Source: Cinnamomum chago
Lineage: Eukaryota > Streptophyta > Magnoliopsida > Laurales > Lauraceae
Length of the DNA: 64,000 nucleotides
Assembly (NCBI GenBank): GCA_038049695.1
Contig: CP142456.1
Location: forward strand, 23,594,501 to 23,658,500
Direction of reading: 5' to 3'
Shown here: positions 23,165-35,928 of the stretch, one piece after another
Numbering within the stretch: the first letter of the stretch is position 1
Layout of the letters: every line of letters begins with the position of its first letter
Notes under the pieces: model-generated
Database searches by the model: none
Told to the model about the DNA's origin: nothing
Seen by the model: the letters and a program-made list of their open reading frames with translations, nothing else
Translations under genes and position numbers: made by a program

Positions 23165-25034
23165 TGAAAGTCTGGGGATCCGAACCCTAGAGGGGGGGTG
23201 AATAGGGTGAGCTTCAATTATGACCAATTTTAATCAATTTTAACTTCTTTAAAATAAACTAGTCACAAGTGATGATTATCAAACTAAATGCGGAAGCTTA
23301 ATAAAACAATCACCACAAAGCAAGCACCATCACACAAGGATTTATAGTGGTTCGGCCTCAATGCCTACATCCACTACCGGCTTGTGATCCAACACCCCAC
23401 CGGATTTCCACTATTTATGCTTTTCAATAGGCTAAACAAAAACCTTTACAATATGCTTTTCAAGGCTAAGCAATAACCTCTTCAACCAAAAGGTTGGTTA
23501 TCTCTCTAATTAGTGTCTAAAGTACACTTGATGGAGATACAATTAAACTCATTACATTTTGCCTCTACAATAGGCGGATATGAAAGTGAAAAACTAATTC
23601 ACACACACACACACTATGAATGCAAAGATGAATGCTCAATGTATATGTATGATGTCCTCAATCATTTTGAAAATGAAAGCTCATAAATGTATGCCTAAGG
23701 CTTTTGAAAGTTTTAGCTAATAAAAACATTTATGATTGAGGAAAGAATACAAGTCACATGTTAAAAATAACTTGTAAAAGCTATACATTTGTATCCTAAA
23801 CAAGTTGTGAAATTCTAAGCACAAAACATGTGATGCATAGGGATGTCAATCAAATCAACAATGTAGCTCATAAACCATAAAAATAGATTTGATTGAAATT
23901 AGGGGACAAATCATATGTAATTAACAATACAACTTGAAAATGATATACCTATCAAAGCAAAGCAAGTTGTGAAACTTTAAAACAAAACTACATATGATAT
24001 GTGAAGTTGTTGAATCTAAAACATAAGATAGTTTTGAAAGAGATTTTCTTATGATGAAAAACAACATCCAAAGATTCAACCAAGTATATGAATCATGTTA
24101 CATATAATTTCAAAGATTCTTTCATTAACATGATCTACTTAGATTTACCAATTAAAGTACTACTTGGATTGAATCAATGGTGATGCATCCAAAACAATAG
24201 ATCAATTCAAAACATAAACATGCTAAGGACACAACACATCATAGTTTATCATGCTAGAAAAGATTTACCAATAATTAAAACAAAGCATGAAAACATATGA
24301 TTAAAAAAAGTAAAGCTTACTTAGAGATTTAACTTCATTAATCCAAGCTTTAGCTTTCCAAATGATCCCCTTCATCCCTTAGTTCATTTCCCTTTGATTG
24401 GCCTCAAAACCTCTCATGGAGGGCCTCTTGATCATCAAACTTTTCAAAGGAATGAACCACTATTTATAGCTAAAAAGAGGGTTCCTGCGTCTCCCCGGTC
24501 GACCTGCCATACCGCCGGTCAACCTGGCCTTCAACGGTCATAAAAATGACCGTTTGAAAAAGTAGCCTAACGGCTCTTTACCCTGTCGACCTGGCCTTTA
24601 GTTGGCCCGGTCGACCTGGCACACTGCTGGCCAGGTCGACCTGGTACACTGCGGGTCAGGCCTGGGGCCAAAATTCCCAAAAATGCATATTTTCAAAGTA
24701 TTTCTTGGTGGGGATTTTTGGGTCATTAAACCAAGCTTGAATACATGTTTTAAATCATTCTAAGGGTTTTAAAACATGAAACATAAAAAGCCAAAAAAGA
24801 TTGGAAATTATAAAACCAACGGCTTGCTTGATTTTCTAAAACTCCTTTTCAAAACTAATTACATCCAAGATTAAAAACAAATCATGCATAAATCAATATT
24901 TCTTCAAGTCTAAAAACCAATGCATTTATAAATCAAGATTTCAAGAATTTCTAAATCAATGCATATGTGTGTAAATCAAATGATGTTAGAATGATAATGC
25001 ATCCATCAAATTGCAATACACAAAATTCCTAACA
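23165..25034 (-). mobile_element. LTR of E2 with adjoining polypurine tract
   Basis: It is a 1870-bp LTR related to the LTR of element E, in reverse orientation: TGAAAGTCTGGGGATCC at the left, ATTCCTAACA at the right. The minus-strand sequence AAAGGGGGAGAT adjoins the right end as a polypurine tract, so this is the 3' LTR. GGTCGACC-type palindromes are at 24495-24650. Confidence 0.8.
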
Positions 25035-25958
25035 ATCTCCCCCTTTGCAATTTGATGGCAACTCACTCACCACAGAATATTACACACTAAGTCTTCAGCT
25101 CCCCCTAAGCTGGACAACTCTTGAAATCTCTTGGATGCTTCTTTTCTTAGCTTGGGCTCTTGGACTTTTTCTTCATTCTTCATGATGCTTGGTGCTTGAT
25201 CATTCTTCAATCTTTCTTTCTTTTGCCAAGCATCTTCTTTAGCTCCCAAGCTTTCTTTCTTCTACCTCTCCTCCTTTGACCATGCCTCTCTCTCCCTTTG
25301 GCAAGATATGCATTCTCTCCCCCTGTAGAAGATCATACAAAATCTCCCCTTAGGGAGCTTGGATTAATGAAGTTAAATCTCTAAGTAAGCTTTACTTTTC
25401 TTAATCATATGTTTTCATGCTTTGTTTTAACTATTGGTAAATCTTTTCTAGCATGATAAACTATGATGTGTTGTGTCCTTAGCATGTTTATGTTTTGAAT
25501 TGATCTATTGTTTTGGATGCATCACCGTTGATTCAACCCAAGTAGTACTTTAATTGGTAAATCTAAGTAGATCATGTTAATGAAAAAATCTTTGAAATTA
25601 TATGTAACATGATTCATATACTTGGTTGAATCTTTGGTTGTTGTTTTTCATTATAAGAAAATCTCTTTCAAAACTATCTTATGTTTTGGATTCAACAACT
25701 TCACAAATCATATGTAGTTTTATTTTAAAGTTTCACAACTTGCTTTGCTTTGATAGGTATATCATTTTCAAGTTGTATTGTTAATTACATGTGATTTGTC
25801 CCCTAATTTCAACCAAATCTATTTTCTTGAGGTCTAAAAACCAATGCATGTATAAATCAAGATTTCAAGAATTTCTAAATCAATGCATATGTGTGTAAAT
25901 CAAATGATGCTAGAATGATAATGCATCCATCAAATTTCAATACACAAAATTCCTAACA
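25035..25958 (-). repeat. E2 interior with inverted LTR duplication
   Basis: Sequence 25355-25820 is a near-perfect reverse complement of about 23890-24360, so the two form a hairpin-capable inverted repeat of about 465 bp separated by about 1 kb. The switch back to normal LTR orientation is near 25821. Confidence 0.75.
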
Positions 25959-25963
25959 AAGCA

Positions 25964-27548
25964 AATAACCATTACAAAATTATTTAAATCAAAATAAAGT
26001 GCATTCAACCTTACCCTAGACACATGAAACACTAAACGGAGGAAAGGGACTCGCGGTCTCGAACGGCGACCCAACCGACTCTCGTTTCGCGATTTGAAAT
26101 CCAAGCAAGAAAAGATGATGAATGGCTGGTCCAATCGTGGAGTGACGATAGCAACGACAGCGGCGCGACGGCGTAAAAATTCAAGTGGCGGTGTGCCTTA
26201 GGGAAGGCCTTGGATGAAATTGTGATGGAAAGAGGTGAGATGGAGACAAATTAATGGAAAAGGGGGAGATTAATGTTGCTAGTCGTCTAAGGGAGTGGGG
26301 GAATGGTGTATAGCCTTCCATGCTCTCTTTGGGGTCCTTTATATATATATATATTGTTGACTTAGCTTACAAGGTTTTGATTTGGATAAGAATTAGTAGT
26401 GTGGGGTCTAAGTTGGATTAAGATTAGGAGGGTTTTGAGAGAGTCTCTAGGGGTTGGCCCACAATCCTAGTGAAAATAGAATTCTTCTTATCTCATGCAA
26501 CTTCTTCTCTTGGGCACACTTTGGCGAAGAATCAATTCAAATCTAAATTTCGGATTTGAAACAAATCTTGGATGCACTTGGACAACCAATTGGACAAGTG
26601 AAATCATGGGATGGAGGGCTTGGACGTGCGAATGCTTCTTTGGAAGAATCTTGGGTTGCCAACTTTTGAGGCCTATCCATTTGGTGTTTAAGTACTAAAA
26701 TCTTGAAATCTTTGAATTAGTTTCTAACTTAGATTGCTAAGAAAGATCTTCCAATCTTTTGAACTCTTCATTGCTGGAAAAATATCTTTAAATGGGCCCA
26801 TTTTCTCTCTTGAAAAGTCCCCTCAAATCTAAAATAAATCTCAAACATGGAATAGAAGTAGGCCCCACTTGAGAATATGCAACGTTTTGAACTCAACACC
26901 ATGCATGGATGTACTCCACCTTGGCTTAATTAATTTCAAATCTGAAATTCAGATTTGTGTTTCAAATTGGAACACAAGATGGGCCCCACTTTTGTGTGCA
27001 ATGCTTGAATTTCCCTTGCTTTGGATGTCCTCCACCTTGGAGGGATTTTTGCAATTTTTTTCTTCTTTGTTTGGCTTGATCTGAATTTTCAAACAAGGGT
27101 AGTGTGGACCCCATGTGGAGCTTCAATACCCTGGTTTTCCCTCTTTAATTCTTTAATTGATTTATTTATTCCGCGGGCCCCAATAAATTGATTTTTCCTA
27201 CAAAAATACAAATAATATAATCAATGATCAAGGAATTATCTATTTATGTAGAAAAAGAACATTGCAACATGCATGCCCCAATTCACCCTAAATAGATGCA
27301 TAAGATTTCACCATTTTATCAAGTTTTCTTTAATTAAATCAATGGTGCAACGAAAATTCATCATTTCATGTGTGAATCAAAGGTTATGAGAAATTTGTGA
27401 CTTTCAATGTCAAGAAATAGAGAAATTCATGATTTTATGTGAAAATGCGATTTTTCAATCAGTTTTTACTCGAATTCAAACTTTGATGCTCACAAACATA
27501 AAACCATAATTTGTTTACTAAATTGGTGCATGATTTGATGATTAAGTC
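25964..27548. other. Unassigned non-coding DNA, LTR-like in style
   Basis: No recognisable protein was found. A TATATATATATATA stretch near 26340 and GTGGGGTCTAAG/GGGCCCCA words resemble plant LTR sequence, but I could not match its ends to another copy here. Confidence 0.4.
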
Positions 27549-28139
27549 TATCATGCCCCCAAACCAGAACCTTGGGGCGCAAATGGGATTAAGGATAATT
27601 ACATTTTTCTTTCTCCCAAGATCCGCGTGTGTGAAGACAATACATTCCAATACACTCTGAGTATTTTTGCGGAAGCATTCGTGGCGTTGCGACCTGGAGT
27701 CCATGGCCATCGGATTCTGCATTGTACTCAACCTCTAGCATATAGCTATTATATCAATGACCATGTCAGACTGGAGTAAAACATTACAACCAAGTACGGA
27801 GCTGACAGTACAGGATATTACATTCCCAGACATGTTCAAGTTACAATTATCAATGTACATTAATTAAGAATCCCAAGAAAAGGCTAATAAAAGCCATACA
27901 ATAACAAGTTAGTAACCACTACCCATATATGACGCAACTCCGATGTCAAGCTCAATGTCTACATGACATAGCCGACAAGACCACCTGCAAAACATGGCTC
28001 CACAGCCAACAAAAGCACTCATCTCAGGATGAAGAAGTCTGAACCTGAGTACCAAAAGTAGTGGGTCAGACACGACGGTCTGGCAGGTGGATGAAAAGAT
28101 AATAAATATGCTGAGAATTAAAACATATGATAATTCATG

Positions 28140-28640
28140 TTATTTAATCAAAGACCACATATAATCAAAACGGGTGGAAAATCATGGATCTCTGATAAAA
28201 CATGTATTCGTTTAAAGCATGAGTTAAACATGGAGATCTAACAAAACATATGTTCATTTACATCATCTATAAAAGCATAGATATTTGACAATCGGGTGTT
28301 TAAAACATGTGTAAATATAGAGATCTGGCAAAACAAACGTTCATTTGAAACATATGTAAAAGCATGAGTATTCGACAAACCGGATATTCATTTAAAGCAT
28401 GTGTAGCCATAGAAATCTGGCAAAACAAATGTTCATTTGAAACATATGTAAAAGCATGGATATTTAACAAATCGGGTATTCATTTAAAACATGTGTTCGC
28501 ATAGGGATCTGGCAAAACAAGTTTCATTTAAAACGTATTTAAAAGCACGGATATTTAACAAATCAGGTATTCATTTAAAACATGTGTAAACATAGGGATC
28601 TGGCAAAACAACTGTCATTTAAAACATGTGTGTGTACAAG
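28140..28640. repeat. 92-bp tandem repeat in LTR B
   Basis: The word CTGGCAAAAC recurs at 28325, 28417, 28509 and 28600, and a weaker copy lies upstream. The unit also holds CATTTAAAACATGTGT. The same array is present at about 56750-57200 in the other LTR. Confidence 0.85.
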
Positions 28641-28925
28641 GAATGGGAAACAATATAACAATAGTTGAATTTATCTTGGAAAATATTAACACCTGTTTAA
28701 ATAATAAATTTCATAAAAGAAATGAATCATTTACCGGAAAACAAATAAGCAATATAAAACATGTAGGGTATCCAAGGAATCGGGATCTAGCAAGATGGCA
28801 ACCACACGAAGCTTAGTCCTCTATCACTGAAGTGACAAGAGCATATCGGGGCGTCGATCTCAGTCACACGAGGTGACGAGATTCAACGAAATATACATAT
28901 ACATATAATAATAATACGGGATGGG

Positions 28926-29070
28926 GCCACGGTAGCAAGCCGGGCATCGGGAACCACGGTAGCGAACCGGGTATCGGGAACCACGGGAGCGAACCGGGTA
29001 TCGGGAACCACGGGAGCGAGCCGGGTATCGGGACGGGACCACGGTAATAAACCGGGCATCGGGATCCAAA
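28926..29070. repeat. 27-bp tandem repeat in LTR B
   Basis: Copies of CCACGGGAGCGAACCGGGTA start at 28954, 28981 and 29008, with diverged copies on both sides. The other LTR has fewer copies at 57505-57605. Confidence 0.85.
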
Positions 29071-29649
29071 TTGCAGCTGGCGGGACGGGAGGGGGATCTC
29101 CAAGTCAGTGGATCAGACTAACAAGGTTATCCAAGTTTAGTGGTGCCGACTCATAGGTCAAGTAACAAATCGAGATATGTGCAAGTAAATAAACGGCGGG
29201 GCAAGAATGCTCAAGGCACAACTATCATTTCACGTCGGGCAATACATTTCGGGACAGGTAACTGTTACCAGTGTAACTTCAATGCTTTCGGGAATGATAA
29301 ATCATAACTCATAAATTTTCGGGATAGCTGAAACCACAATGAAACTTTCAAAATCTCAAGACAAGTACCGGGGTTCAAAACTAGTTCAAGGTGAATAAGA
29401 GTCCCGTATGTCGATTTCGATACAGACTTAGTACTCTTTGAATTTGAAGACATTTCGGGCTCCTTATACACTTTTGTAAATTCAAAACTTCAATGAATCT
29501 TTGTGATATGGTTTTCTTCTCAAACGGGATTCATACGTATCTCCCGATGAACAGTCCTCATCATTCTCTAAAAGGGTTCACGAATGATTGAGATAGAAAC
29601 CCCTTCCATATCTCTTCATTTCTCTTCGTTTAAGGGTTTCTAGGTGATT

Positions 29650-29910
29650 TCGGTCACCTAGCGGTCAGCTGGCGGTTAGCCGCCGCTGGGTTCGGCAGTT
29701 AGCCGCCGCTGGGTTCGGCAGTTAGCCGCTGGCTAACCGTGTGGCTGATCGCGCCTTTGGGGAAGAAATGAAGCTCTCTGGAAAAGTGACCGCGGCTGTG
29801 CGGTTATCTGGCGGTTAGCCTCCAGTCACCAGGCGGCTAGCCTCCAGTCACCAGGGGCTAGCCTCCAATTATCAAGGGCTAGCCTCCAGTCACCAGGAGC
29901 TAGCCTTTCT
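29650..29910. repeat. CGG-N4-CCG palindrome module in LTR B
   Basis: GCGGTTAGCCGC and CGGCTAACCG-type words occur here with a CTCTCTGGAAAAGTGACCGC spacer, then a run of short GGCTAGCCTCCAGTCACCAG repeats. Its partner is at 58210-58575. Confidence 0.8.
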
Positions 29911-30710
29911 GCAATCAGATTTGAGCTTTTTTTCTCCCTTAAACAATTTCCCTTCATTCCCATTCATCTTCATACAATAAACTGAGCTAAAAGCTCCTCC
30001 CATACACAATCAAAATTTCATAAACATCCATCCCAACACCTCCATCTTTTTACATTCAATCACCAAAGAGAAAAGAAACCCACTAATCACAAGGATCTAT
30101 TGAGCTATTAACAAGAAATAATGAAAACTATAAACCAATGTTTTCAAGACATCAAATGAGCTAAAAAGCTCCTCAAATGCATCATTCAACACTTCTATTC
30201 TCCTCATTTCAAATTTCTCCCTTTCCATTCTTTCCACTGACAATCAATCTCAAGGAAGAGAAAACTCATTTATGTGAAACCATTTGAAATCTTGACAACA
30301 TGATGCATACATTTCCAAGTATGAACAAGAGAGAAATAAACTCATCAATATGCGTCTTTAAAAGCAATAGAAACCATTGCAAAAGAATAGATAAAACACA
30401 TTAAGAATCATTAGTGAAAAATCAAGATCTCTCCATAAAACATATAAATTTGCAAAGCAACCCATTCATCCACTTGCCTTGGGTCTTCTAATCAAGAAAT
30501 CAAGCCTAAGCACTCTTCCAAATCCAAGCTCCAAAGCTACAAGCAAAACCCCCAAAACAAACCCTAAAATGGGTCAAACAATGAAAGACAAGGAATAGAC
30601 TCAAACCAAACTAGGAAATAGAACCTAAGGGAAAGCCATTGCTCAACAATAGAAGATGGAAAGAAGTCCTTACCTCTAGGGCCATCAATCAACGAGAAGA
30701 AGCTTGCAAT

Positions 30711-30840
30711 CACTACTAGAAATTTGAGCTTTTGCTCATGAGAAAGCGGGCGGCCGCTTGTGGCGGTCGCTAGTGGACCATTAGCGACCGCCATAGGCGG
30801 CCGCAAAAGGCGAAATTGGCGGTCGCTATTGCCATCATAA
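30711..30840. repeat. CACTA left terminal and subterminal repeats
   Basis: The terminal inverted repeat CACTACTAGAAA is followed by both orientations of GGCGGTCGCTA and GGCGGCCGC words, four or five in about 100 bp. In En/Spm elements such repeats bind TNPA; binding here is inferred. Confidence 0.85.
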
Positions 30841-31129
30841 TAAAAACCCCCCGCGCCAAACCCCCCTTTTCCTTCCCACCTCTTTTTCCCCTGCTCCCGC
30901 CCTCTCTGCATCTCATCCTCATCGCTCACCTCTCTCTCGCTCTCCCTCCCTTTACTCTCTCTCTTCTTCTCTCTTCTCTCCCTCTCCTTCCCTAATCTTC
31001 CCCTCTCTCTTCTCTCCCACTCCTTTCACGTTTTGCGCCCAATTTTTCCCCCTCCCGCGCTGCCATCTACCCTCCCCTTCCCGCGCTGATATCTACCCTC
31101 CCGCCGGAGCTCGATTGCGCCGGAGACTG

Positions 31130-31560
31130 CTTGTGGTTCCCTCTCCCTCTCTCTCCCTTTCTCTCTCTCGATTTCTCTCTCTCTCTCTCTCTCTCGGTCT
31201 GCACTCTGCCTCTCCCTCGCTCGCTCTGCACTCTGTCGGGGCTCGCTCTCCCTCTCCCTCTCTCTATTTCTCTCTGCACTCTGCCCTTCCGCCACCGGAT
31301 CTCTCTCTCTCTCTCCCCCCTCCCCCTCCCCCTCCCTCTCCCTCTTTCTATTTCTCTGCACTGTGCCCTCCCGCCACCGGATCTCTCTCTCCCTACCCCT
31401 CCCTCTCCCTCTCCCTCTCTATTTCTCTCTGCACTGTGCCCTCCCGCGCGCTCTGCACTGTCCCGCCGCACCGCACCAGTCACGCCACCGCCGGAGCCCG
31501 CCTGCGCCGGAGCCTACACCGGTTCTCTCTCTCTCCCTCTGTATTTCTCTCTCTCTTTCC
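31130..31560. repeat. CT-rich low-complexity tract
   Basis: Long runs of CT and CCT punctuated by CTGCACTGTGCCCTCCCGCC-like words give an imperfect repeat of about 100 bp. Long open frames on both strands are composition artefacts. The tract, followed by T-rich intron-like DNA, resembles a plant promoter/5' leader and might be captured, but I cannot tie it to a gene. Confidence 0.6.
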
Positions 31561-31699
31561 CGATTTATATATGTATATGCTTACAGATTTTGCATTTGTT
31601 TTTCCATTCTCTCTTGATTTTTTTTTTCGTTTTCTGTTTGGTGGGTAGTGCTTCTCTTGGTGATTCGTTCTTTGATTTCTGCATTGGGTTGGGATAGTT

Positions 31700-34600
31700 G
31701 CATTTTCTTTTTAATTAGTTGGCTTTCGATTTGATTTTTTCCAGATGACTTTTTAATGCGATGTAGATTCTCGGGGTTCCATTGAGCTTCGAGAATTTGA
31801 TCTTCAAGGAAGTAATGTTGTGTGGTATTTGTGGCTTGATTTCTCAGTTGAGGATTTCACTTGTTGACTTTATATTTGTTTGTTGATAAGCAGATTTTGT
31901 TTTGGTGATAATCTTTTGTGGGATTTGGGATTTGTAATCAATTTGTTCTCAACTTACATGATTTTATAGTGATTTCATATTCTGTTAGGATTTTGTGGCC
32001 TTTGTATAGTGTTAAGGTTGAAGATAAGAGTCAAACAGAGAAGAAGAGAGGAGAAAATCTTGATTTCCTCCATTGTTTTCCTTTCACGTGGATCCTATTT
32101 ATCCAAGGATCAAGAGATCCAGCCCTACACCCATAGTCAGTTGAAAGTGACAAGGTATGCGAGGCTCATTGGATAGATTGAGAGACCTTAACAATTGTCT
32201 GTGTCCTGTGAGGATTATCAGCCAAAAACACCTTCCAAGCAATGAAAGGCAATCAACTCTCAACTCTAACCCATCCTATTATATTTTTTTAAAGCTAATT
32301 TGGTCATCGCTATGTTAAAGGGTTGCATTCATCTTTCCTCAATCAAAGCCCAGCAGCTTCCATCTGTCCTTTAAACCCCATCGAAGCAAATTTATGTTGA
32401 GGAATCAAATATTAATTGCAATAGATGAACTGAATTTAAACATTTCTGATGTTCTCCTGACTTTCTTTGGGCTAGGGACATCTTATAGTGTGAAGTGTGT
32501 GGGCTCAAGACTTCAAGTCCCTTGTAAAAGAAACACACAATGGTTTAGGAAGTCTTCAATAACTGCTGAAATTATGAAAAGTTGGCCACTGCTGACAAAA
32601 GCACTCGACCCTTTCTTCCTTGCAACAATTCAAGTTCTTGTGTTAGTTCAAAACAGTAAACACAACATCTTTTCTCTTCCAAATACTTATCAAACAACTG
32701 TCTCTCATGTAATGAAATCCTAGGGGTTTGCAAGTTGTTTTTCTCTCTATCTGTATTCAGGGCCATACATGCTCTCCATTCTTTACAGTCTTTAACATTT
32801 CACTTCCATCTTCCTCATTTCATCTCCTTAATTAATGATCCTGGGGCACCTTACAAATCCATCTCCCACCATAGCCATGCATGCCTAGGGCATGAAATCA
32901 AGCGAATGCATACATCATATATAGAAAATGACAGACCAAAGGCCCAAAAAAGATACTATGGACCAATTTCCTTCATAATAAAAAAAGTAAAAACTCAGAG
33001 CTCTATGCTCAAGAGTCAAGACTAGAGCGAAAATTAAAGGCAACACTCAAAACAAAGTTTGCAAAGCTAGCTACTTGTTTATTAATAACAATTTTAACAC
33101 TTTTATATTTCTGTACAATAAAATAATTACAATTCCCACTCTATGTGAAACAGGATTCTCCAAACTAAGCCAAATTCAAACAAATCTAAAACAAGTTTAA
33201 ACAGATCTGGACATCTAAAAAGTTTGTTTAACAAGTAAACAACTTAAGAACTGCTTTTAGGCACACCCAAATGTTCGGACACTAAACAATTCTGATTATG
33301 TATATTAATAGTGATCATATTGAAAGCTCCTAGCAACAATTGAAAAGCCATTCCTCTAAAACCTTTGTGTTTTGTGCACTGGGCTTCTAAAAGATACCAA
33401 AACAGAATCAAATGTACCATCTATCACCGAAAGCACTCCACAACACCTAGAGACTATACCACCTCTCTCCCAAGACAGTAATGGATGAATGACTTCAATA
33501 TGAGTTGGGAGATGGGACTGTTCTCTAAAACTCACCAAATTCTAGCAAAATCACCCACAAGATGGACAAACTTGGACAGGTAAAGATCAGGCTATGAAAT
33601 ATCAATCAATCAACGCCGTTGTTGACTTTACATGGCAAGTACAACTGTGAACAACTAAACCTCTTCAGGCTAGTCACTAGATAGTACCATCATCAACAGC
33701 CTCACCACAATAAACACCAACCAGCACTACCGCTATTCATATGTATCCAAGAAGAAGAAGAGAGAGAGAGAGAGAGAAAAAAAAAGATATCTCAACTAAC
33801 ACACAACCACTTAACAGAACTATTACTGTTTATTACAGTTGATCAGCATAAAACAAACCAAAAAATATTCTGAATAGTCCCAATGATTCCAGTAATATCA
33901 TAAATAACTTCCAATCCATGGCGTCATATCCCAAGAGAAAACTGTGCAAAGAAAAATCAATTAAAAAAAACTAATAAAACCTTTTGATTTACTCCTAAAA
34001 AAAATTCGAAAGGATAACTACAAATATCCCCTGCCATCCACTGCACTCATAAACATAACTTGAAAATGTAATATATCTTATTTTCATTTAATGCAATAGG
34101 TAGGTGCTTTCAGTTTCATCTTCCTTTCTGTTGACCGACCATTGTATTTCTCCTTCATGAATATAACATTTGATACAAATAACTACAACATCGTACTAAT
34201 GTCATCATAGACTCAAATATCATCGTATACCCAAAAATTCATCTTTTTTTTATTAAAAGAATTGTATGCTCAGTGCTATTCAAATCAAAAGCTAGGTCGC
34301 TATCTGTTGTGCGGGTTATGCATTTCAATCCTAATCAGGCCCATTTTACTGTGGGTCAGATTTATTTCATTCGTGATTGACTGGTATTCAATGTGGGGCA
34401 AGTTATGTGTGCCAAATACAAGTTGGGTCATATGTTGCCACCCTTGTTCTTCATCATCGCTAGTACATATGCAAGGTTAATGAAAAGGGATTGCCTGATG
34501 GATACCATCTATATTTAGAATAGAAAATGTACGAAAAATTATATTATTGATACATCCTCAAGGAAGCATTGGCCATTTTTAATTTTAATCTTAATTGTAA

Positions 34601-35657
34601 TAACAAGTGCCCTAACGTGGATGAGGAGGACCTAAGCCACTATCTTCTAGCCAATCAGAGGACCCATGTGGCCATCTTAGGTGATGGCTTCCTCCTCACC
34701 CCCACAAGGGTGCTGGTGGTCCCGATGTTTGTTTACATGACATGTAGCCTCGACCTCCTTGGGTCTACTGTCATATGCACATGTACAGCCTCTTTTAAGA
34801 AAAACAAATCCTAAAAGCTTAAATCTTTTCATATATATATTCTTATTGATTATCAGCTGTTTCTTAACTTGTAAAGTGGACTTCATTTATTTATTTGTTC
34901 TAATTTTGACTTATTTAACACCTCATCTGGCAGAAATAAGTTAATGTTGTGCTGGTAAATGTCGTGCAATATCTGATAATCTCTCTCCACATTTCCCATT
35001 GTAAATTAATATTGTTGTTAGATCATTATCATCATTCTCATCAAACTTTAATTTTATTGGTCCAGTATTAGCCTTTGTGAGTTTTAGCTTTCCACTTCAT
35101 TGTATGCCTTGGCTTGTCACAATTGAGGAATATATATTGGAAGAGATGTCAGTCAAACTGATATTTTGATCCTATCAGTCGAGATTGGCCGATATTTTGC
35201 CCTGCGATACCGAGTTAAGTATCGCGAAAAAATATTGTCCTGGTATGGGTCGATATCGGTTGATATCAACTAATATAAATCAGTATCAGTCATGATTTTG
35301 ATCCATATTACATACGTAGAGTGTGCTATGTATCATGACTCCCTTCAGTTGGCTAAATAAATATATGCGAACATACATGAGCAGGAGCAGGAGGCTGTTG
35401 TGTAGTATGACTCACTAGAAAGAGTTGTCTCATGATTCTCCTCCATAGTCCAAATATAGTGAGAGTGAGATCTGTAGCTTCAACAGCACGACTATTACAT
35501 CTAGAGAGTGCATATGGATAACCTTTCATTATCCATTGGTTGTGAACCTTTCATTGGTTCATTGGTTGTGAACCTTTCATTATCAACTTACTCTATTCAT
35601 TTGCATGCATTAGTGAAACTTAGACCCGTTCGAGAATTGTGTACGACATAAGTTAAA
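31700..35657. other. Unassigned interior of CACTA element
   Basis: No transposase domain was recognised here, although an autonomous relative should carry TNPD in this position. A GA microsatellite is near 33756-33778. A stretch at 35150-35300 is rich in GATATCGG/CCGATA words and may be a small inserted repeat. The rest is AT-rich and intron-like. Confidence 0.5.
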
Positions 35658-35819
35658 ATGTCAAGGAGGGGAGTGTATCAGATTGAATGTGATGAGCCAG
35701 ATATTGATGCATTCGCCCAACAAGAACTTGACCAGAATACAGTTGTTCAACATGATGAAGATATTAATTGGGTTCGGGAAACGATTGAAGGAGATACAGT
35801 TGACTTACATGACCAATAA
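35658..35819 (+). pseudogene. C-terminal remnant of CACTA transposase (TNPD-like)
   Basis: The segment encodes 53 residues, including DEPDIDAF and DINWVRETIEGDTVD, and stops at 35819. An acidic tail with a WVR..I.G..VD pattern is how many plant TNPD-type transposases end. VYDIS, just upstream in another frame, would fit the preceding part after one frameshift. It lies 110 bp ahead of the TNPA-like gene, in the order expected for CACTA elements. The remaining transposase is missing. The call rests on a short motif only. Confidence 0.5.
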
Positions 35820-35928
35820 ATGGTTGGGAACTATTTCAGTAATGTTAAATTTTAGTGTAAATAATTTTTAAATGTTAATTTCAATTATCTTGTTTAATGA
35901 AATTTATCTTACAAACATTTGAACAGAT

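Larger units (their letters stand above)
23165..25958 (-). mobile_element. Small rearranged E-family element 'E2'
   Basis: It is flanked by perfect TSDs AAGCA (23160-23164 and 25959-25963). From the left it has a full LTR (23165-25034), a short interior (25035 to about 25350), a piece of LTR in inverted orientation (about 25351-25820), and the last part of an LTR in normal orientation (about 25821-25958). Everything needed for transposition is missing, so it moved by borrowed enzymes or was deleted after insertion. Confidence 0.8.

Noticed and set aside
31067-31697. Several long overlapping ORFs on both strands in the CT-rich tract
   Set aside because: Products are only Ser/Leu/Pro or Arg/Glu repeats from low-complexity DNA; no start context, domain or codon pattern.
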